Positions 21,812 through 33,832 of a stretch of 64,000 nt of DNA are shown one piece after another. The number at the start of each line of letters is the position of its first letter. Position 1 is the stretch's first letter. The stretch lies in assembly GCA_036927565.1 (NCBI GenBank), contig JAYESD010000005.1:91056301-91120300 (forward strand). The letters run 5' to 3'. The notes below the pieces were generated by a model, which saw nothing but the letters and a program-made list of their open reading frames with translations, was not told the DNA's origin and did not search any database. The translations under genes and the position numbers were made by a program. This DNA comes from Tuctoria greenei (lineage: Eukaryota > Streptophyta > Magnoliopsida > Poales > Poaceae).

Positions 21812-23339
21812 TGTTGACATTTATTACGTCAAATATAAAAATCCGCAAGCATACGGAAACTATCGATGTAGCATTTCCCCTTAAAAGAGTATTCCAAGAT
21901 TGTCATTTATATTCTCCCAAAGGGAGGCTAGGTGGAAGCACAACAATCATCAAATGGAGGGGATAGGTTGGTCTAGGTAGGGTTCTAGTAAGGATAGGTT
22001 ATAGATAATTGTAAAGGTAGTGTGACACACACAAGAGCATTCTAGCCTAAGGAGGATAAATGGGTCAAGAGGGATTAGGCTAAGAGTTAGGTAGATACTC
22101 CTACTATGCTTCTAGTATACATATACATATCCTAAGTTAGATACAAATGATCATATCAATAGTGAATTCTCATGCTAAGTTGTTCAACACATCGGGCACA
22201 AGTTTACCCATAGCAATACTAGGACAACTCCCGCAAAGAGCCTATAGCATAGCCGAACTAGAGGATTACAAGGACATATAGGGCTATCACCACCTACTGC
22301 CTACCTCCTCAATCCGTGGGTCCACAAGACATCCAATGCTACATAACTATCCTAGCACCATGCTAGCATATTAGGTAAATACCTTAAGAGCTGCAACACA
22401 AGGCATCCTAAGGCAATGACTAACCTAAAGATCGTTGAACCAATGTTGAAACATAGCATAAGTAATTCATATTGACATGATCATGCAATAACTATTTAGA
22501 TTATAGTGGAGGTTTGTAGTGTTTATGATGATATGATGAGAGTGGTATAGTATAATCATAAATACTACTCCTACCACATACATGGAATCCACAATCAAAC
22601 AAGAAACACTTCATCCCAGTATATGAATAAAAGAAGACCAAAAATAACATCTTTATTAAGAACAAAGTCACAAATACAAATAGGAATATGAGAACCATAC
22701 ATTTCCCAATTTGGAATTGGGAAGAGACTTCTTCTACTCCTTTCCTACTTGGATTATGGACTAGAGGCTCTCCTCTCTACAACCTAAACTCCTCTAAACC
22801 TATGGAGAGTAGTGGATACAATAGAATGAATACTCAAGTGTTGTGTGTGTGAAGTGAGGGTAGAGGGTCCTATTTACAGCTGGAGAAGGGTCGGTTCTCG
22901 CCACCAAAAGCGTACGTATCAGTCTTCATCATAATCAGAGCACCACAGGGCGTCGACACGTGGAAGCTGATCGAGTTTGGCGCCGGGAAGGCGTCGACCG
23001 AACAGAAAGTTGGATCAATTCCAGTGTTCTTCCTCGAGGTGACTTACAGGTGGGTCCCATTGAATGATATGAGTGATACACCATTGGATGGCCTCGGATA
23101 CTTCTGTTTGTGGGCCATTTGATCCATGTGATGCCACATGTCCACACTTGATTTGTTCGAATGATATTCTGTAGGATTGCTCCCCTTCGTTTACCTTATT
23201 TCCTGCATAAAATGCCAACATGCACTATTTCTCCAAGGACAAGTGGAAATAGGTTCAATACAAAGGTGATGTGTGCATATTTCCTTCACATAATTGATTT
23301 ATATTGATGAGTAAAATTGGTATATAACAGCCGTCAACA
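21812..23339 (-). repeat. Element D1 3' LTR
   Basis: 1528 bp, TGTTGACATT to CCGTCAACA on the + strand. The following AACTCCCACAAGCTTATCCTTT is the complement of a polypurine tract, so this is the 3' LTR of a minus-strand element. Confidence 0.88.
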
Positions 23340-24676
23340 AACTCCCACAAGCTTATCCTTTACTCGTCCCGAGCAAAGTCAAGACTTTAGGTTAATGATC
23401 AGGAGTTGCTACAATGTTCTATTTTTCAAAAGTACCATGTGCACAATAAAATGCTCTACCTAGTATTGCAAAATTTGGCATAATACTTTACACATCTCAT
23501 CGCAGGGCTTATGCCTTCTCCTATTTATGGATGGTTGAAAGATAGAACAACAAATGGAGCAAGCATACCCTAGACATCAAGTTCCACTAAAATTCCGGAG
23601 AGTTCAATTTAGATTTTCAAGTACCTCAATTTGATTCTCGCAATCACTACTTTGTGTGTAGTGGAAATATTTCCTCACCAAGGCATTTTGTCTATACCCA
23701 TCCTACCACTAAATAAGGCTTGTATTTGGAGCTTGGTAGGGAATGTAGTAGACATATTTGCAACACATCAATTCAAAACAAGCCATAGGACAAATCAATT
23801 CAAAACAATTTGATTCAAGACTTTTGCATGTGTGATGGAGTTGGATGTGGATTTTTGAGATGACTCCTATTTATGTATACCCTATTATTTTGCAGGGATG
23901 AAACATGGATACTCTTTTTTTCTCATGCTTTTGATGTAAGCATGCATTTTTTTCCTCATGCTTATGATGTAAGCATGCATTTTCTTTTTCTTGTAGTCAT
24001 GTCTTGTACTCCCTTTTTATGCAATAAACTTGGACGTACTAGGCATGAAGGGTATGGAGTTTCTCTTTTTATTTTGGAATGACGGTGTGATGGAATTTTG
24101 CTTACTTATAGTGTAGAAGTATATCATGTGCAAGTAAAGTTTTTAATTTCAAAAAGAAGTGAATGAATTCTCACATAGGTCTATACTAGTTTGACTAAGC
24201 TCAATGTGAAAACAAATAACATATGCATAAGATCTATCAATGTAAAAATATCATATGGCTTTGGTAGGTATTTCCAATCAAATGAGAGTAACTTAAATGT
24301 TTTTAGAATTTCTCTAGAAATCCAAGTTTCACTTTCAAACTAGGAATAGCAGCCCTATCACTATATCATATCTCACAACAACTTAGAGTTGGATAAGCTT
24401 TTGTTACCCACAATTTCTAAATCAATGCAAAAGTAATATTAGCCAATGAAAGCAATACTTTGGAGAGTATTAAGTGGTAAACTAGGGACTAAGGAAAATT
24501 AAAACAGAGCAGCTATTCATCATTTCATCTATGCGGATTCCAAACCATTCTTACTGCAAATCTTTTATTTTATTTGAAAACAAATATACTCTACTTATTT
24601 TTTTGTTTTTTATATGCAAGGTGAATGGTGGATGAATGGAAAATAAATATGCAAGGGGTGTGAGATAATTTACCTC
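23340..24676 (-). other. Element D1 3' noncoding region
   Basis: About 1.3 kb between the ORF1-like frame and the 3' LTR. I see no protein. It contains a 33-bp-period duplication (listed separately) and low-complexity stretches, and it is laid out like the 3' noncoding regions of C and E. Confidence 0.65.
23922..23983. repeat. Duplicated hairpin-forming repeat
   Basis: Two 29-bp units with a 33-bp period (23922-23950 and 23955-23983). Each contains an inverted repeat; the second reads ATGCTTA-TGATG-TAAGCAT, a 7-bp stem with a 5-base loop. Confidence 0.8.
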
Positions 24677-24782
24677 AAGCGGGGGACCTCCCCCAAGCTT
24701 GTCCTTCAATCACCTCTGTTATAAGGGTTGAACCCTTGATGACGGAAGTATGCCACGAGATTGTCTTGATGTTGTTGTAGCG
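24677..24782 (-). pseudogene. Element D1 ORF1-like frame, C-terminal end
   Basis: Continuation of the frame at 37026-38464 beyond the insertion of G. It reads TISWHTSVIKGST and EGQAWGRSPA, then a stop near 24677. The split is at the TAGCG duplication. Confidence 0.6.
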
Positions 24783-27700
24783 TGTCACACATGGTAATAA
24801 GAAGACTACTAGATGCTTTCCACATGTATGCCAGGATCAGTTCAACTCATACATGTGTAGATGAAAGTGAAATACCATAAATAATGCCATGTTCGAGTAC
24901 ATCACCTTATTACATAAATGACCTTCCAGGTCTAAAATAAAAGTACACAAGCAGCGGAAAAACATAACAAGGGGCTCCAACACAGGCGTTGCACGGGGGA
25001 GCGCCAGCCTAGAACATCTCTTCGGGATCTCCGTAGAAGTCCTGGTTCTCCACCTCAGCGTCTTCGTAGACTGGGGGGGGGGAGTATGTAACTAACAAGT
25101 TTGAGTACCAACAATACTCGCAAGTTGGGAAGTTATGACATGTGTGGTTCACAACAAGGAAGACAAATAATAGGTAAAGCACTATAGCAGTTACAACCTA
25201 CTCTTAAATGTTTATTAAGCACCTACATCTAGGTGAAATCCCAACCAATATCCCAAAAATTAATCTAGGTAAGACCAAACCCAAACCATCCATTATGTAA
25301 CCATGTGCTAATTATGAATTTGGTTCCAAGCCGCTCGTGTTTGTGAGCATGGCTGTCTAGACAGTTTGACAAAACTCTGCAAAGTGTGTATCCTTTACCC
25401 ACAGTTCGTGATTTTGTCCCCTGTTACCAGGTGGACTAAGGTAAACCTCCCTGATGCCCGTGGTAGCTAACCACAATGCATACTTCCGTAGGTGTGTGGC
25501 CAGGAGATCACTACGAGGTGTTTCCGATGGTTCTCCCGACTTGCAATGGGTACTTCCGTAGGTGTGTGGCAATGGATATCACTACAGGAGAGCACCTGGA
25601 GTCTATTTTCCCTCCGCTAGGAGAAGCCCCCTCTTGAGCCATGCAGATCCCAAGGCAAAACCCATTCCCCGCCCATTCAATTACCTATGCTACATCGGGA
25701 GAGACCAAAATACTAAACCAAGTTTTCCCATATACAATTTTGTGGTGATACTAAAAGGCTTAGCAACTTCCTCCATAAACCAGTCCTTAGAATCCGATAG
25801 GTGTCAAGCCCCAAACCAAGATCTTGTGCACGCATGCACCAATCCATACAAAACCCCCTATCAGATTCCTATCTACTAAATTCCATTATAGCCATCAATT
25901 CATGTATCATAATACATCAAATGTAAACTCGTAGATAAATAAATCATATATCAATTAAGCATGGCTAAGCGTAAACTAATTAAATAGTAAAACACACAAA
26001 CCAGGTTGACAAGAAATATTGTGGAAAATCTAGGAAAACATAACATAGGATTCGTATTTTAATTTAGCATGCAACTAACTAAAACTTAACAAAAAGGGTG
26101 CAAGATGGTCAAGGAACTTGCCTCCAAATTGTGCCTCGGGGTCGACGAGAAATTGTTGCTCTTGCAGGTTAAAAGTGGGTTCCGGCCCCGATTCTAAATT
26201 ATGATGATGCACGAAAAAATAACATAAAATAAGAACACAATAAAATGCAAACAATTCCAAAAAGCGCAAATTCCTACGCAAAAGTGATTTTAGGTTAATT
26301 TAATTTATAAGCATAATATCAATTATTTAGAATTTAGAGTTAAGTAAAATATATTGAGTAAAACATATTTTTAACAATTTTTATACCATTTTCATTTTTA
26401 TTAGAAACCTAAATTTATTTTCTAGAAATTTTTATCCTTCAAAATATGCTTAAAATAGTTTTATAATCAAAAAATGTAAATTTTACAATTTTTACACTAA
26501 TTTTATTAATTATTTCTATGTGCAAAACAATTTTTATGAACTAAATATACTTAAAAAGTATTTTTATGACCATTTCAGCAATTTAAATGAATTAATAAAA
26601 ATAATACAGAAATGAAAATAAATAAACATATTTAAATCTGTTTTTATAATTATTTTATACAAATTAAGGACTTTTATTTAATTTCTAGAACTAACAGGGG
26701 CTTTTCTATAAATACAGAACTGTTCTAGTGGCTAAAAATAATTTTTAGTAAGTGGAGAGATTATTTTATAATTTTCCAGAATTTATTTGCTATTTTATAA
26801 TACTCCAGGGGCTTAAAAACACTTTTTATTCAATTAACCAGTATTTTCCTAATTTCCAGAAAGTCCAGGGGCTAGTTTGACATTTCTAGGGGTTAGACTT
26901 GAATTCCAGAGGAACCCAGGGGGTAGCCCGCAAGTTTCCAGGGGATTCGATGCAAAACAGGCGGCGGGAAAACAGGTTTGAATGTGGGCCGTTGGATTTA
27001 AAACGGATGACCCAGATTTTATTAACCGAAGGGGTATGTTGGGTTTTAATCTTGGTCGTAGATTCAAAATGGAGGGACGACAGGGGGCCACGTCACCCCG
27101 ACTAGGGTTGAGCGGCGGTGCACGGCGGCGCTGAGCACGCCCGACGGCGAGCTCGCCGGAGGCAGCCAAAAACCACGCCGCAGAGGCTACGGGGTATATC
27201 TAAGTAGCGCAAAACGAAGAGGGAAGCAAGGGGGTCTCACCGAGGGTTGTCGCGAGGCCAGAAATTGGTCGGAGGCTAGCCGGCGACGATGGGGAGCGGT
27301 GGAGCTCGTCGGCGACCGATGAAATCGGCGACGCAGCGGCGTTCCACCCCAACGGTGATGTCCGGCGTGCTCCTAAAACCACGGGGAAGGTGTTAGATGA
27401 ACTCTTGAGGAGAAATATTTGGTGGAATGTCAGGAACAGTGGTGCCATTACCGAGTCTTGTCGGAGCTAGGGTTTGGGGCGTCGGGCACTGAAATTCGAG
27501 GGGGATGGCCGGGCTTTGATGGGCACGACGATGTGATTAATTAGGGTGAAACGGCCGACATTGAAAGGGGGAAAATGAGTGGGCGACGCGGTGTAACGCG
27601 CATGTGCGTTAGGGCGCGGGTGCGGCGGGAGGTGGAAGGAAGCCCTAACAGGCGGGGCCAGCCTGTCAGCGAGGGGGAGAGAGGGGGTGCAGGCGCGGGC

Positions 27701-27986
27701 AGCGCGGGAGAGAGGAGGGAGTTGGGCCGGTTTGGGGAATTTGGCCCAGGAGTGATTTTCCTTTTTCTTTTCCCTTTTCTTTTTCTTTTCTGTTTTCTTT
27801 TTCTTCTCTTTTATGTTTTGAATTTGTAAACCAAATTTCTAGTGAATTTAAATTTTGAAAAATTTACACAATCATTCTAACATGATGCAACTTGCCTTAC
27901 ATAAATTTTATTCTTAAGAAAATGTTTTTATCTCATGATAAATTCATTTTACAATTTTTTTCTCTCTAAAAATAGTGGGTGTTACA
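24783..27986 (-). repeat. Element G 3' LTR
   Basis: Runs TGTCACACATGG to GTGTTACA on the + strand, that is TGTAAC...TGTGACA in element orientation, typical of Tekay-like chromoviruses. Composition is sharply two-part: AT-rich from about 26280 to 26860, GC-rich from about 27090 to 27760. It has a homopolymeric G run at about 25073-25082. Pyrimidine-rich CTTTTT repeats lie near 27755-27810. Confidence 0.93.
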
Positions 27987-28032
27987 ATTATACCCTCCTA
28001 AAAAGAAATCTCGCCCTCGAGATTTGGATGTC

Positions 28033-29662
28033 CTAAGAGAATAGACTGGGAAACTCCGCCTTGAGGTCTTCTTCTCTTTCCCATGTCGCCTCTTCTTTTG
28101 AGTGATGTTTCCATTGTACTTTGCACATACGAGTAACTTTATTCCTCATAACTCGTTCTGATGTCTTGAGAATCTTAACAGGTTGTTCTGCATAAGTCAA
28201 GTCCTCTTGCACGTCTACTGCTTCCAATGGCAACTGTTCTTCAGGTACTCTTAAGCATTTCTTCAATTGCAACACGTGGAATACATCATGCACATCCGAC
28301 AAGTGAGATGGTAACTCGAGCCGATAGGCTGCTTCTCCTCTTTTCTCCAATACCTTGAAAGGACCAATATATCGGGGTGATAATTTGCCCTTCACCTTGA
28401 ATAGTCTCAACCCTCTCACGGGTGACAGCTTCAGATACACATAATCACCAATTCGAAATGACAAATCACGATGTTGAGTATCAGCATAACTCTTCTGCCT
28501 TGACTGAGCCGTCTTCAAATTCTTCCGGATTTCTTGTACTTGTCTCTCAGCTTCCCTTAACACTTCAGGCCCAAATACTTGGCTTTCCCCAGTTTGATTC
28601 CAAAACAATGGTATTCTACACTTCCGTCCATACAAAGCTTCAAACGGAGACATCTTCAAACTGGCTTGATAACTATTGTTATAGGAGAACTCGGCATATG
28701 GTAGGTTCTTATCCCAACTCCTACTGCTTTTCAAAGCACATGCTCTCAACATGTATTCAAGAATTTAATTAGTGCGCTCTGTTTGACCGTCAGTTTGCGG
28801 ATGATATGCCAAGCTTAAATTCAGTCGGGTATCCATAGACTCATGCAACTTTTGCCAAAATATGGAAGTGAACTGAGTGCCCCTATCCGATATTATCTTC
28901 TTTGGCACACCATGCAGGCATACAATTCTTGCCATATATAGTTCTGCCAATCTTGAACCAGGATAGCTTTCTTTTACTAGGATAAAGTGAGTCACTTTGG
29001 TCAAACGGTCCACTATGACCATATAGAGTCGTATCCTGACTGAGTTCTTGGCAATCCCACAATAAAGTCCATACTTATTTCTTCCCATTTCCATTCAGGA
29101 ATTTAATTGGTTGAAGTAACCCTGCTGGTCTTTGATGTTCTGCTTTGACCTTCTGACATGTGTCACACAGAGCTACATACTCCGCCACATCACGTTTCAT
29201 TCCATGCCACAAATATCGATCCTTTAGATCTTGATACATCTTTGTGCTCACCGGATGGATAGAATATGACGAATCATGGGCTTCTCTCAATATCAGCTCT
29301 CGAATCTCCTTGATATCAGGTACACATATTTTCTTTTCTAGCCATAAAGTTCCTTGTTCATCTTCTTTAAAGTCTGGTGCTTTTCCTTCTTTCATTAGTT
29401 GCTTAATCTTCTGAATCCACTTATCATTCTTTTGCCCTTCACGAATATCTTTCTCCAAAGTAGAATCTACTTCCATAGATACTACCTTAGTAGTAGTCAT
29501 GATACTAAGGTTTAGCCTTGCGAATTCCTCACATAACTGCTGTTGTTGACCTTGCAGTGCCAAGCTATTGCATTGAGCTGATCTGCTTAACGCATCTACG
29601 ACCACATTAGCTTTTCCAGGATGATAGTTGATTCCGACATCAAAGTCATTGATAAGTTCCAA
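28033..29662 (-). pseudogene. Element G integrase with chromodomain (broken)
   Basis: The zinc finger has CDTCQKVKAEHQRPAGLL near 29160. A frameshift near 29080 disturbs the first catalytic block. The core continues with VDRLTKVTHFI, ISDRGTQFTS (second Asp) and QTDGQTERTN (Glu). A TAA near 28765 stands where the relatives have Gln. The last frame (28752-28033) gives SFEALYGRKC-type sequence (SPFEALYGRKC), the GPFKVLEKRGEAAYRLELP domain and a chromodomain at the end (VTRMCKVQWKHHSKEEATWE, near 28050-28140). Chromodomains of this type can direct insertion to heterochromatin marked by histone methylation. Confidence 0.9.
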
Positions 29663-30165
29663 CCATCAATGTTGTATAAGATTTAGATCTGGTTGGGTGA
29701 AGATATACTTTAAACTCTTGTGGTCCGTATAAATTTCAGTTCTTTTTCTTATCAGATAATGCCTCCATAATTTCAATGCATGCACTACAGTTGCTAACTC
29801 CAAGTCATGAGTAGGGTAATTTATTTCATGCTTTCTGAGTTGACGTGAAGCATAAGCTACTACATGTCCCTCTTGCATTAATACACATCCCAATCCTTGT
29901 CCGGATGCATCACAATAGACTGCAAATTCTTTCTGCATATCAGGCATAATCAACAGTGGAGCAGTAGTCAACCTTTTCTTTAGCTCTGTAAAACTGGCTT
30001 CACACTCTGGTGTCCACTTGTATACAGCTGCCTTCTCAAGTAAATTTGTTAATGGATGAGATATTTTTGAGAATCCTTCGATGAACCGGCGATAATAGCC
30101 AGCCATAACCAAGAAACTCCTGATTTCCCCAACATTTTCTGGTGTTTTCCAATTCAGAACATTTT
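29663..30165 (-). pseudogene. Element G RNase H (broken)
   Basis: Shows MAGYYRRFIEGFSKI, FAVYCDASGQGLGCVLMQEG, YASRQLRKHEINYPTHDLEL and YTDHKSLKYIFTQPDLN. The frame ends in TGA just before 29662, where the family has QRRWLEL (CGA to TGA). A frameshift near 30166 separates it from RT. Confidence 0.88.
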
Positions 30166-31000
30166 TCACTTTACAGGGTCTACTGCTATTCCTCCTTGTG
30201 ATATAACATGTCCCAGAAATGACACTTCTTTCAACCAGAACTCACATTTACTTAGCTTTGCATACAACTGATGTTCACGAAGTTTTTGTAAGGCCAGTCT
30301 TAGGTGCTCTTCATGTTCCTCTTCACTTTTGGAGAACATCAAAATGTCGTCAATAAACACCACGACAAACTTATCTAGATATTCCATAAACGCCTTATTC
30401 ATAAGGTACATGATGTAAGCTGGGGCGTTAGTCAAGCCAAAAGACATGACTGTATACTCATATAATCCATATCTCGACACAAATGCTGTCTTGGGTATGT
30501 CCGAGGGTCGTATCTTCAATTGGTGATACCCTGAACGCAGATCAATCTCCGAGAACACACAAGCACCTCTCAACTAGTCAAACAAATCCTCAATCCTTGG
30601 TAAAGGATACTTGTTCTTGATAGGTACTGCATTGAGTGCACGATAATCCACACACAACCTCTGTGTGCCATCTTTCTTGGGCACAAATATCACTGGAGCT
30701 CCCCAGGGTGAAGAACTAGGATGAATGTATCCTTTTGCTAACAACTCATTGATATGATCCTTTAATTCTGCCAATTGTTTAGCATCCATCCTGTATGGCC
30801 GCTTGTAAATTGGTGCTGTTCCAGACACTAATTCAATGATGAATTCAATTTCTCTGTCAAGGGGCATACCCGGTAGTTCCTCAGGAAACACATCCGGAAA
30901 GTCACAAACAACTTTGATCTCTTGTACTCCTTCAACTTGATTGAGTCGTATTTTCTGAACTGGTGCTTGATCAGGACGAAACTCCACGTTTGTGCCATCT
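30166..31000 (-). pseudogene. Element G reverse transcriptase (broken)
   Basis: Chromovirus RT with RPYRMDAKQLAELKDHI, GYIHPSSSPWGAPVIFVPKK, LCVDYRALN, FSEIDLRSGYHQLKIR and FGLTNAPAYIM. The catalytic box reads FIDD (30346-30357), a common variant in this clade. A TAG at about 30574 replaces the Gln of the DQLRGA motif (CAG to TAG). The domain is complete in length. Confidence 0.9.
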
Positions 31001-31400
31001 GTATGAGTTAAGGATACTGTTCTGGTGGCACAGTAGACCACTCCTTTGTACTTGGTTAACCAATCCATTCCGAGAATAATGTCTATTCCTTGTGACTCCA
31101 GTACTATAAGGTTTGCTAAGAGTGCTACCCCCCTAATGCTTATGCTTACATTAGGGCATACTTGCCTTGTCAATATCTCTCCTCCAAGAGAGTTGACTAC
31201 TAATACATGAGTCATTTATGTAACAGTCATTCCATGTCTTCTTATGAATTCTTTTGCTATGAATGAATGTGTTGCACCAGAGTCAAACAATACTGTAGAA
31301 GGATGGGAATCAGCAAGGAACGTACCGATCACCACATCTGATGCGTCTTGGGCTTCCTCCAAAACAACATGATTGACCCTTCCTCTGGACTGGTTCTGCT
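31001..31400 (-). pseudogene. Element G protease (broken)
   Basis: Retropepsin with the active site FDSGATHSFI (DSGA at 31273-31284) and, downstream, IILGMDWLTKYKG near 31070. A TAA stop near 31216, between the active site and the second half, breaks the frame. Confidence 0.85.
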
Positions 31401-32526
31401 GTGATGGATTCTTCGGGCAATTGTTGGAGTAGTGTCCCTTGTCACCACATATGTATCAAGCTCCCCGAGCACTAGTGTCTTGAGCCTTGTTTCTTTGTTG
31501 ATTATGCTATGGTTGCCCAGTTGGTCGAGGATTTGAAGTCATAGGACGCTGTTGATACATTTGAGGGCATTGCGGTTGCATCTGCTGATACTGTGGGCGA
31601 GCATACTGTGCTTGAGGTCTGAATGAAGAGTTGTTAATGTACCGCTGACCTTGATTATTGCCCATGGGACGGCTCATGTGTCCTGATTGTTGTGGGTTGA
31701 AGCGAGGACGATTGTTGCTTGAAGACTGCCCCATCATCATCTTCCTTTTGCGGTCTTCTCCTTCGCATTCTTTCTTCTTTCTTTTTACCGTAAAAGCTTT
31801 GTCCACCAGATGTTGGAAACTAGCATAGTCACTGGAAGACATCATCAACTGTATTTCTTTGTCCAGTCTCTCCTTGAAACATAATTGTTTCTTAGCATCA
31901 GTGTCAACATCACCAGGGGCATACCGAGATAGTTGTGTAAACTTGTTCAAATACCCCCGTATGTTCATGTTCCCTTGCTTCAGTGATAGGAACTCCATAC
32001 ACTTGGCTTGAATTTCTCCTTCAGGCACGTGATGATTGCGGAAGTTTTCTCTGAACTCCTCCCAGGTGATGTTGTCTGGGTTGCCATGGGCTGCAGTAAA
32101 AGCGGTCCACCAATCCGCTGCAGGTCCATGGAGTTGGTGTGATGCCAAAAGTACCCTTTCCCTTCCTTCCCATTGGACAATCCTTAGTTTACTTTCAATT
32201 GTATTGATCCAGTCATCTGCATCCATAGGTTCCACGGCGTTGGAAAAGCGTGGAGGTTGAGTGTTCATGAAATCTCTTAAGCAAAATCTTGGAGGTGGGG
32301 GTGGTGGTGGTGGTGGAGGGGGTGGTGGTGCTTGCTGAGCTTGTTGCATGTTGTTCACAATTTGTGTCAAGTTTTGCATCATTTGAAGTTGCATAGCCAT
32401 CATATGCTGCATTTGATTTGCAGCTGGTGCTCCACGGGCACCCCTTCCATTCCATTGAGGTAGCGGGACTTCATTGTCTTGATTGGGTGGCACACCACGT
32501 CCACGTCCTCTTCCTCTTCCTGCCAT
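31401..32526 (-). pseudogene. Element G gag (broken)
   Basis: The likely start is the ATG at 32524-32526 (MAGRGRGRGRG). A Gln/Met-rich segment leads to a run of 13 prolines (near 32285-32325), then the capsid block FSNAVEPMDADDWINTIE and AADWWTAFTAAHG. The main open frame ends at 31507 with a TAG. The zinc knuckle follows in frame, but the codon for its first Cys is TGA (31456-31458), leaving only YICGDKGHYSNNC. Capsid length fits chromoviral gag. Confidence 0.88.
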
Positions 32527-32772
32527 CTGAGGTTGGGGTGTTGCTTTAGAATAAGAAGATAAGAGAGAAACTATTCTATACAACTTCCCACTATATGCAT
32601 CAATAAGGAATATGAGAACTAAAGGTCATTTCATTAAGCAAACTCAAACATGGATAATCAAGTTCTCAAAGCAAAATCATACAACTCAAGATTACATAGA
32701 TCGTCACTACATCGCTCTTATTACAACTTATGGGTAAATGTCTTAATCTTGAGTCGTAGGGCAGGTCGGAGT

Positions 32773-33642
32773 CTACTCTCGCTGCTCGGGATCCTCCTCC
32801 TCGTCCGGGTCTTCATCATCATCTCCATCATATCCCGAGTTGCTGCCATGAGACTCGTTGCCATGCGGAGGAGAGTTGGCAGGCTGCTCTGGCACGGAAG
32901 GCTCCTCTGAATCTAGCTCCTCGTCTGAAGATTGGTCCATTGAGTTAGTATCACCACGGCCGACACGGCGGTCAGGAGAGTCCAGGATCCAAGTGGAGGT
33001 GTCTGAGGCATACCCATTTGGGTCCTCATTGGTGATCCGATGGTACCTCCTCACTTGCCTTTCATAGTGTGTTGCAAGATCACGGACATCTTGAATTTCT
33101 TGCTGAGCCTTGTGGAGGCGAATGCTGAGGCGCTCCACATCATCAACTGTCTGGTGAGTCTGTGGAAGGGTCAGGGGCCCCTCCACGTACCTGGTGACGA
33201 AGTTGCCAGTGCCGCTTGGACGCTGGGGAGTGTAAGCGTGCACCGAGTTCTGAAGCTGGTAGCAGTAAGTGTGACTCCAAAATGTGATGGCCTCCCAACT
33301 GGCATCCTGCTCAGCATGACGTTGGTAGCTCCTCGCGGCAGGAGTACGGTGCACCTTGAGTAGTTCATCCCCATAGTAGACAAACAGCTTGCATGCCCAC
33401 TCGATCTGGTAGGGTCGCTGCATCCCAATGGAGTGGTAGGTGAGTGCCAGTCTCTCGTGCCTGTAGTCGACATCGTGCAGAATGGCTTGAAGTCGACGTT
33501 GGAGTCGTCCTACAGCTCTCCCATCAGTACGAATCACCACCGCACATCGAGGATCGTTGAGCGGGGTACGGCGGGCAGCAATCCTTCGGTTAGGAACATA
33601 GCCTCCAGTGGACATGCGAGCAGTTCTCCTGACGTTGGCCAT
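32773..33642 (-). CDS. Element G extra reading frame upstream of gag, 289 codons, unknown function
   Basis: An uninterrupted frame between primer-binding site and gag, starting MANVRRTARMSTGG. I do not recognise the family. The N-terminal 50 residues are Arg-rich, the middle (about 160-205) looks helical and possibly coiled coil (VERLSIRLHKAQQEIQDVRD), and the last 60 residues are very acidic, ending in runs of Asp and Glu. There is no membrane segment or signal peptide. It is intact while gag-pol of the same copy has several stops. Canonical Tekay/Del elements go straight from leader to gag, so this is an added gene or a very unusual leader. Not a host gene: it lies fully inside G, 176 bases from the primer site. 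Confidence 0.6.
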   Translation of the reverse strand: MANVRRTARMSTGGYVPNRRIAARRTPLNDPRCAVVIRTDGRAVGRLQRRLQAILHDVDYRHERLALTYHSIGMQRPYQIEWACKLFVYYGDELLKVHRTPAARSYQRHAEQDASWEAITFWSHTYCYQLQNSVHAYTPQRPSGTGNFVTRYVEGPLTLPQTHQTVDDVERLSIRLHKAQQEIQDVRDLATHYERQVRRYHRITNEDPNGYASDTSTWILDSPDRRVGRGDTNSMDQSSDEELDSEEPSVPEQPANSPPHGNESHGSNSGYDGDDDEDPDEEEDPEQRE

Positions 33643-33817
33643 CTAAATTTTTTGAAACAGAAGAGTGTCAGTAATAAAACAAATTAAGGAGTATGTGAAA
33701 CAAGTAACAAGTACAAGGTAAAGAATACAAAGAAATTTTACAATTAATAATATTTGAAAATAGTAAAGTCCTTAAATCGTCCTTTTCTATCTAGGCTTGC
33801 GTCCTACGGGCAACACG

Positions 33818-33829
33818 GCTCTGATACCA
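33818..33829 (-). other. Primer-binding site, tRNA-iMet type (element G)
   Basis: The minus strand reads TGGTATCAGAGC, complementary to the 3' end of initiator Met tRNA, three bases from the LTR edge at 33833. Confidence 0.95.
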
Positions 33830-33832
33830 CTT

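Noticed and set aside
27575..27829. Arg/Gly-rich open frames on the + strand in the GC-rich part of the G LTR (also at 36599-36868)
   Set aside because: Present only because the block is GC-rich; antisense to the element, no domain, and frames differ between the two LTR copies.
32773..33642. A host gene captured between elements
   Set aside because: It lies wholly between the primer-binding site and gag of G, so it belongs to the element; capture from a host at an earlier time cannot be excluded.
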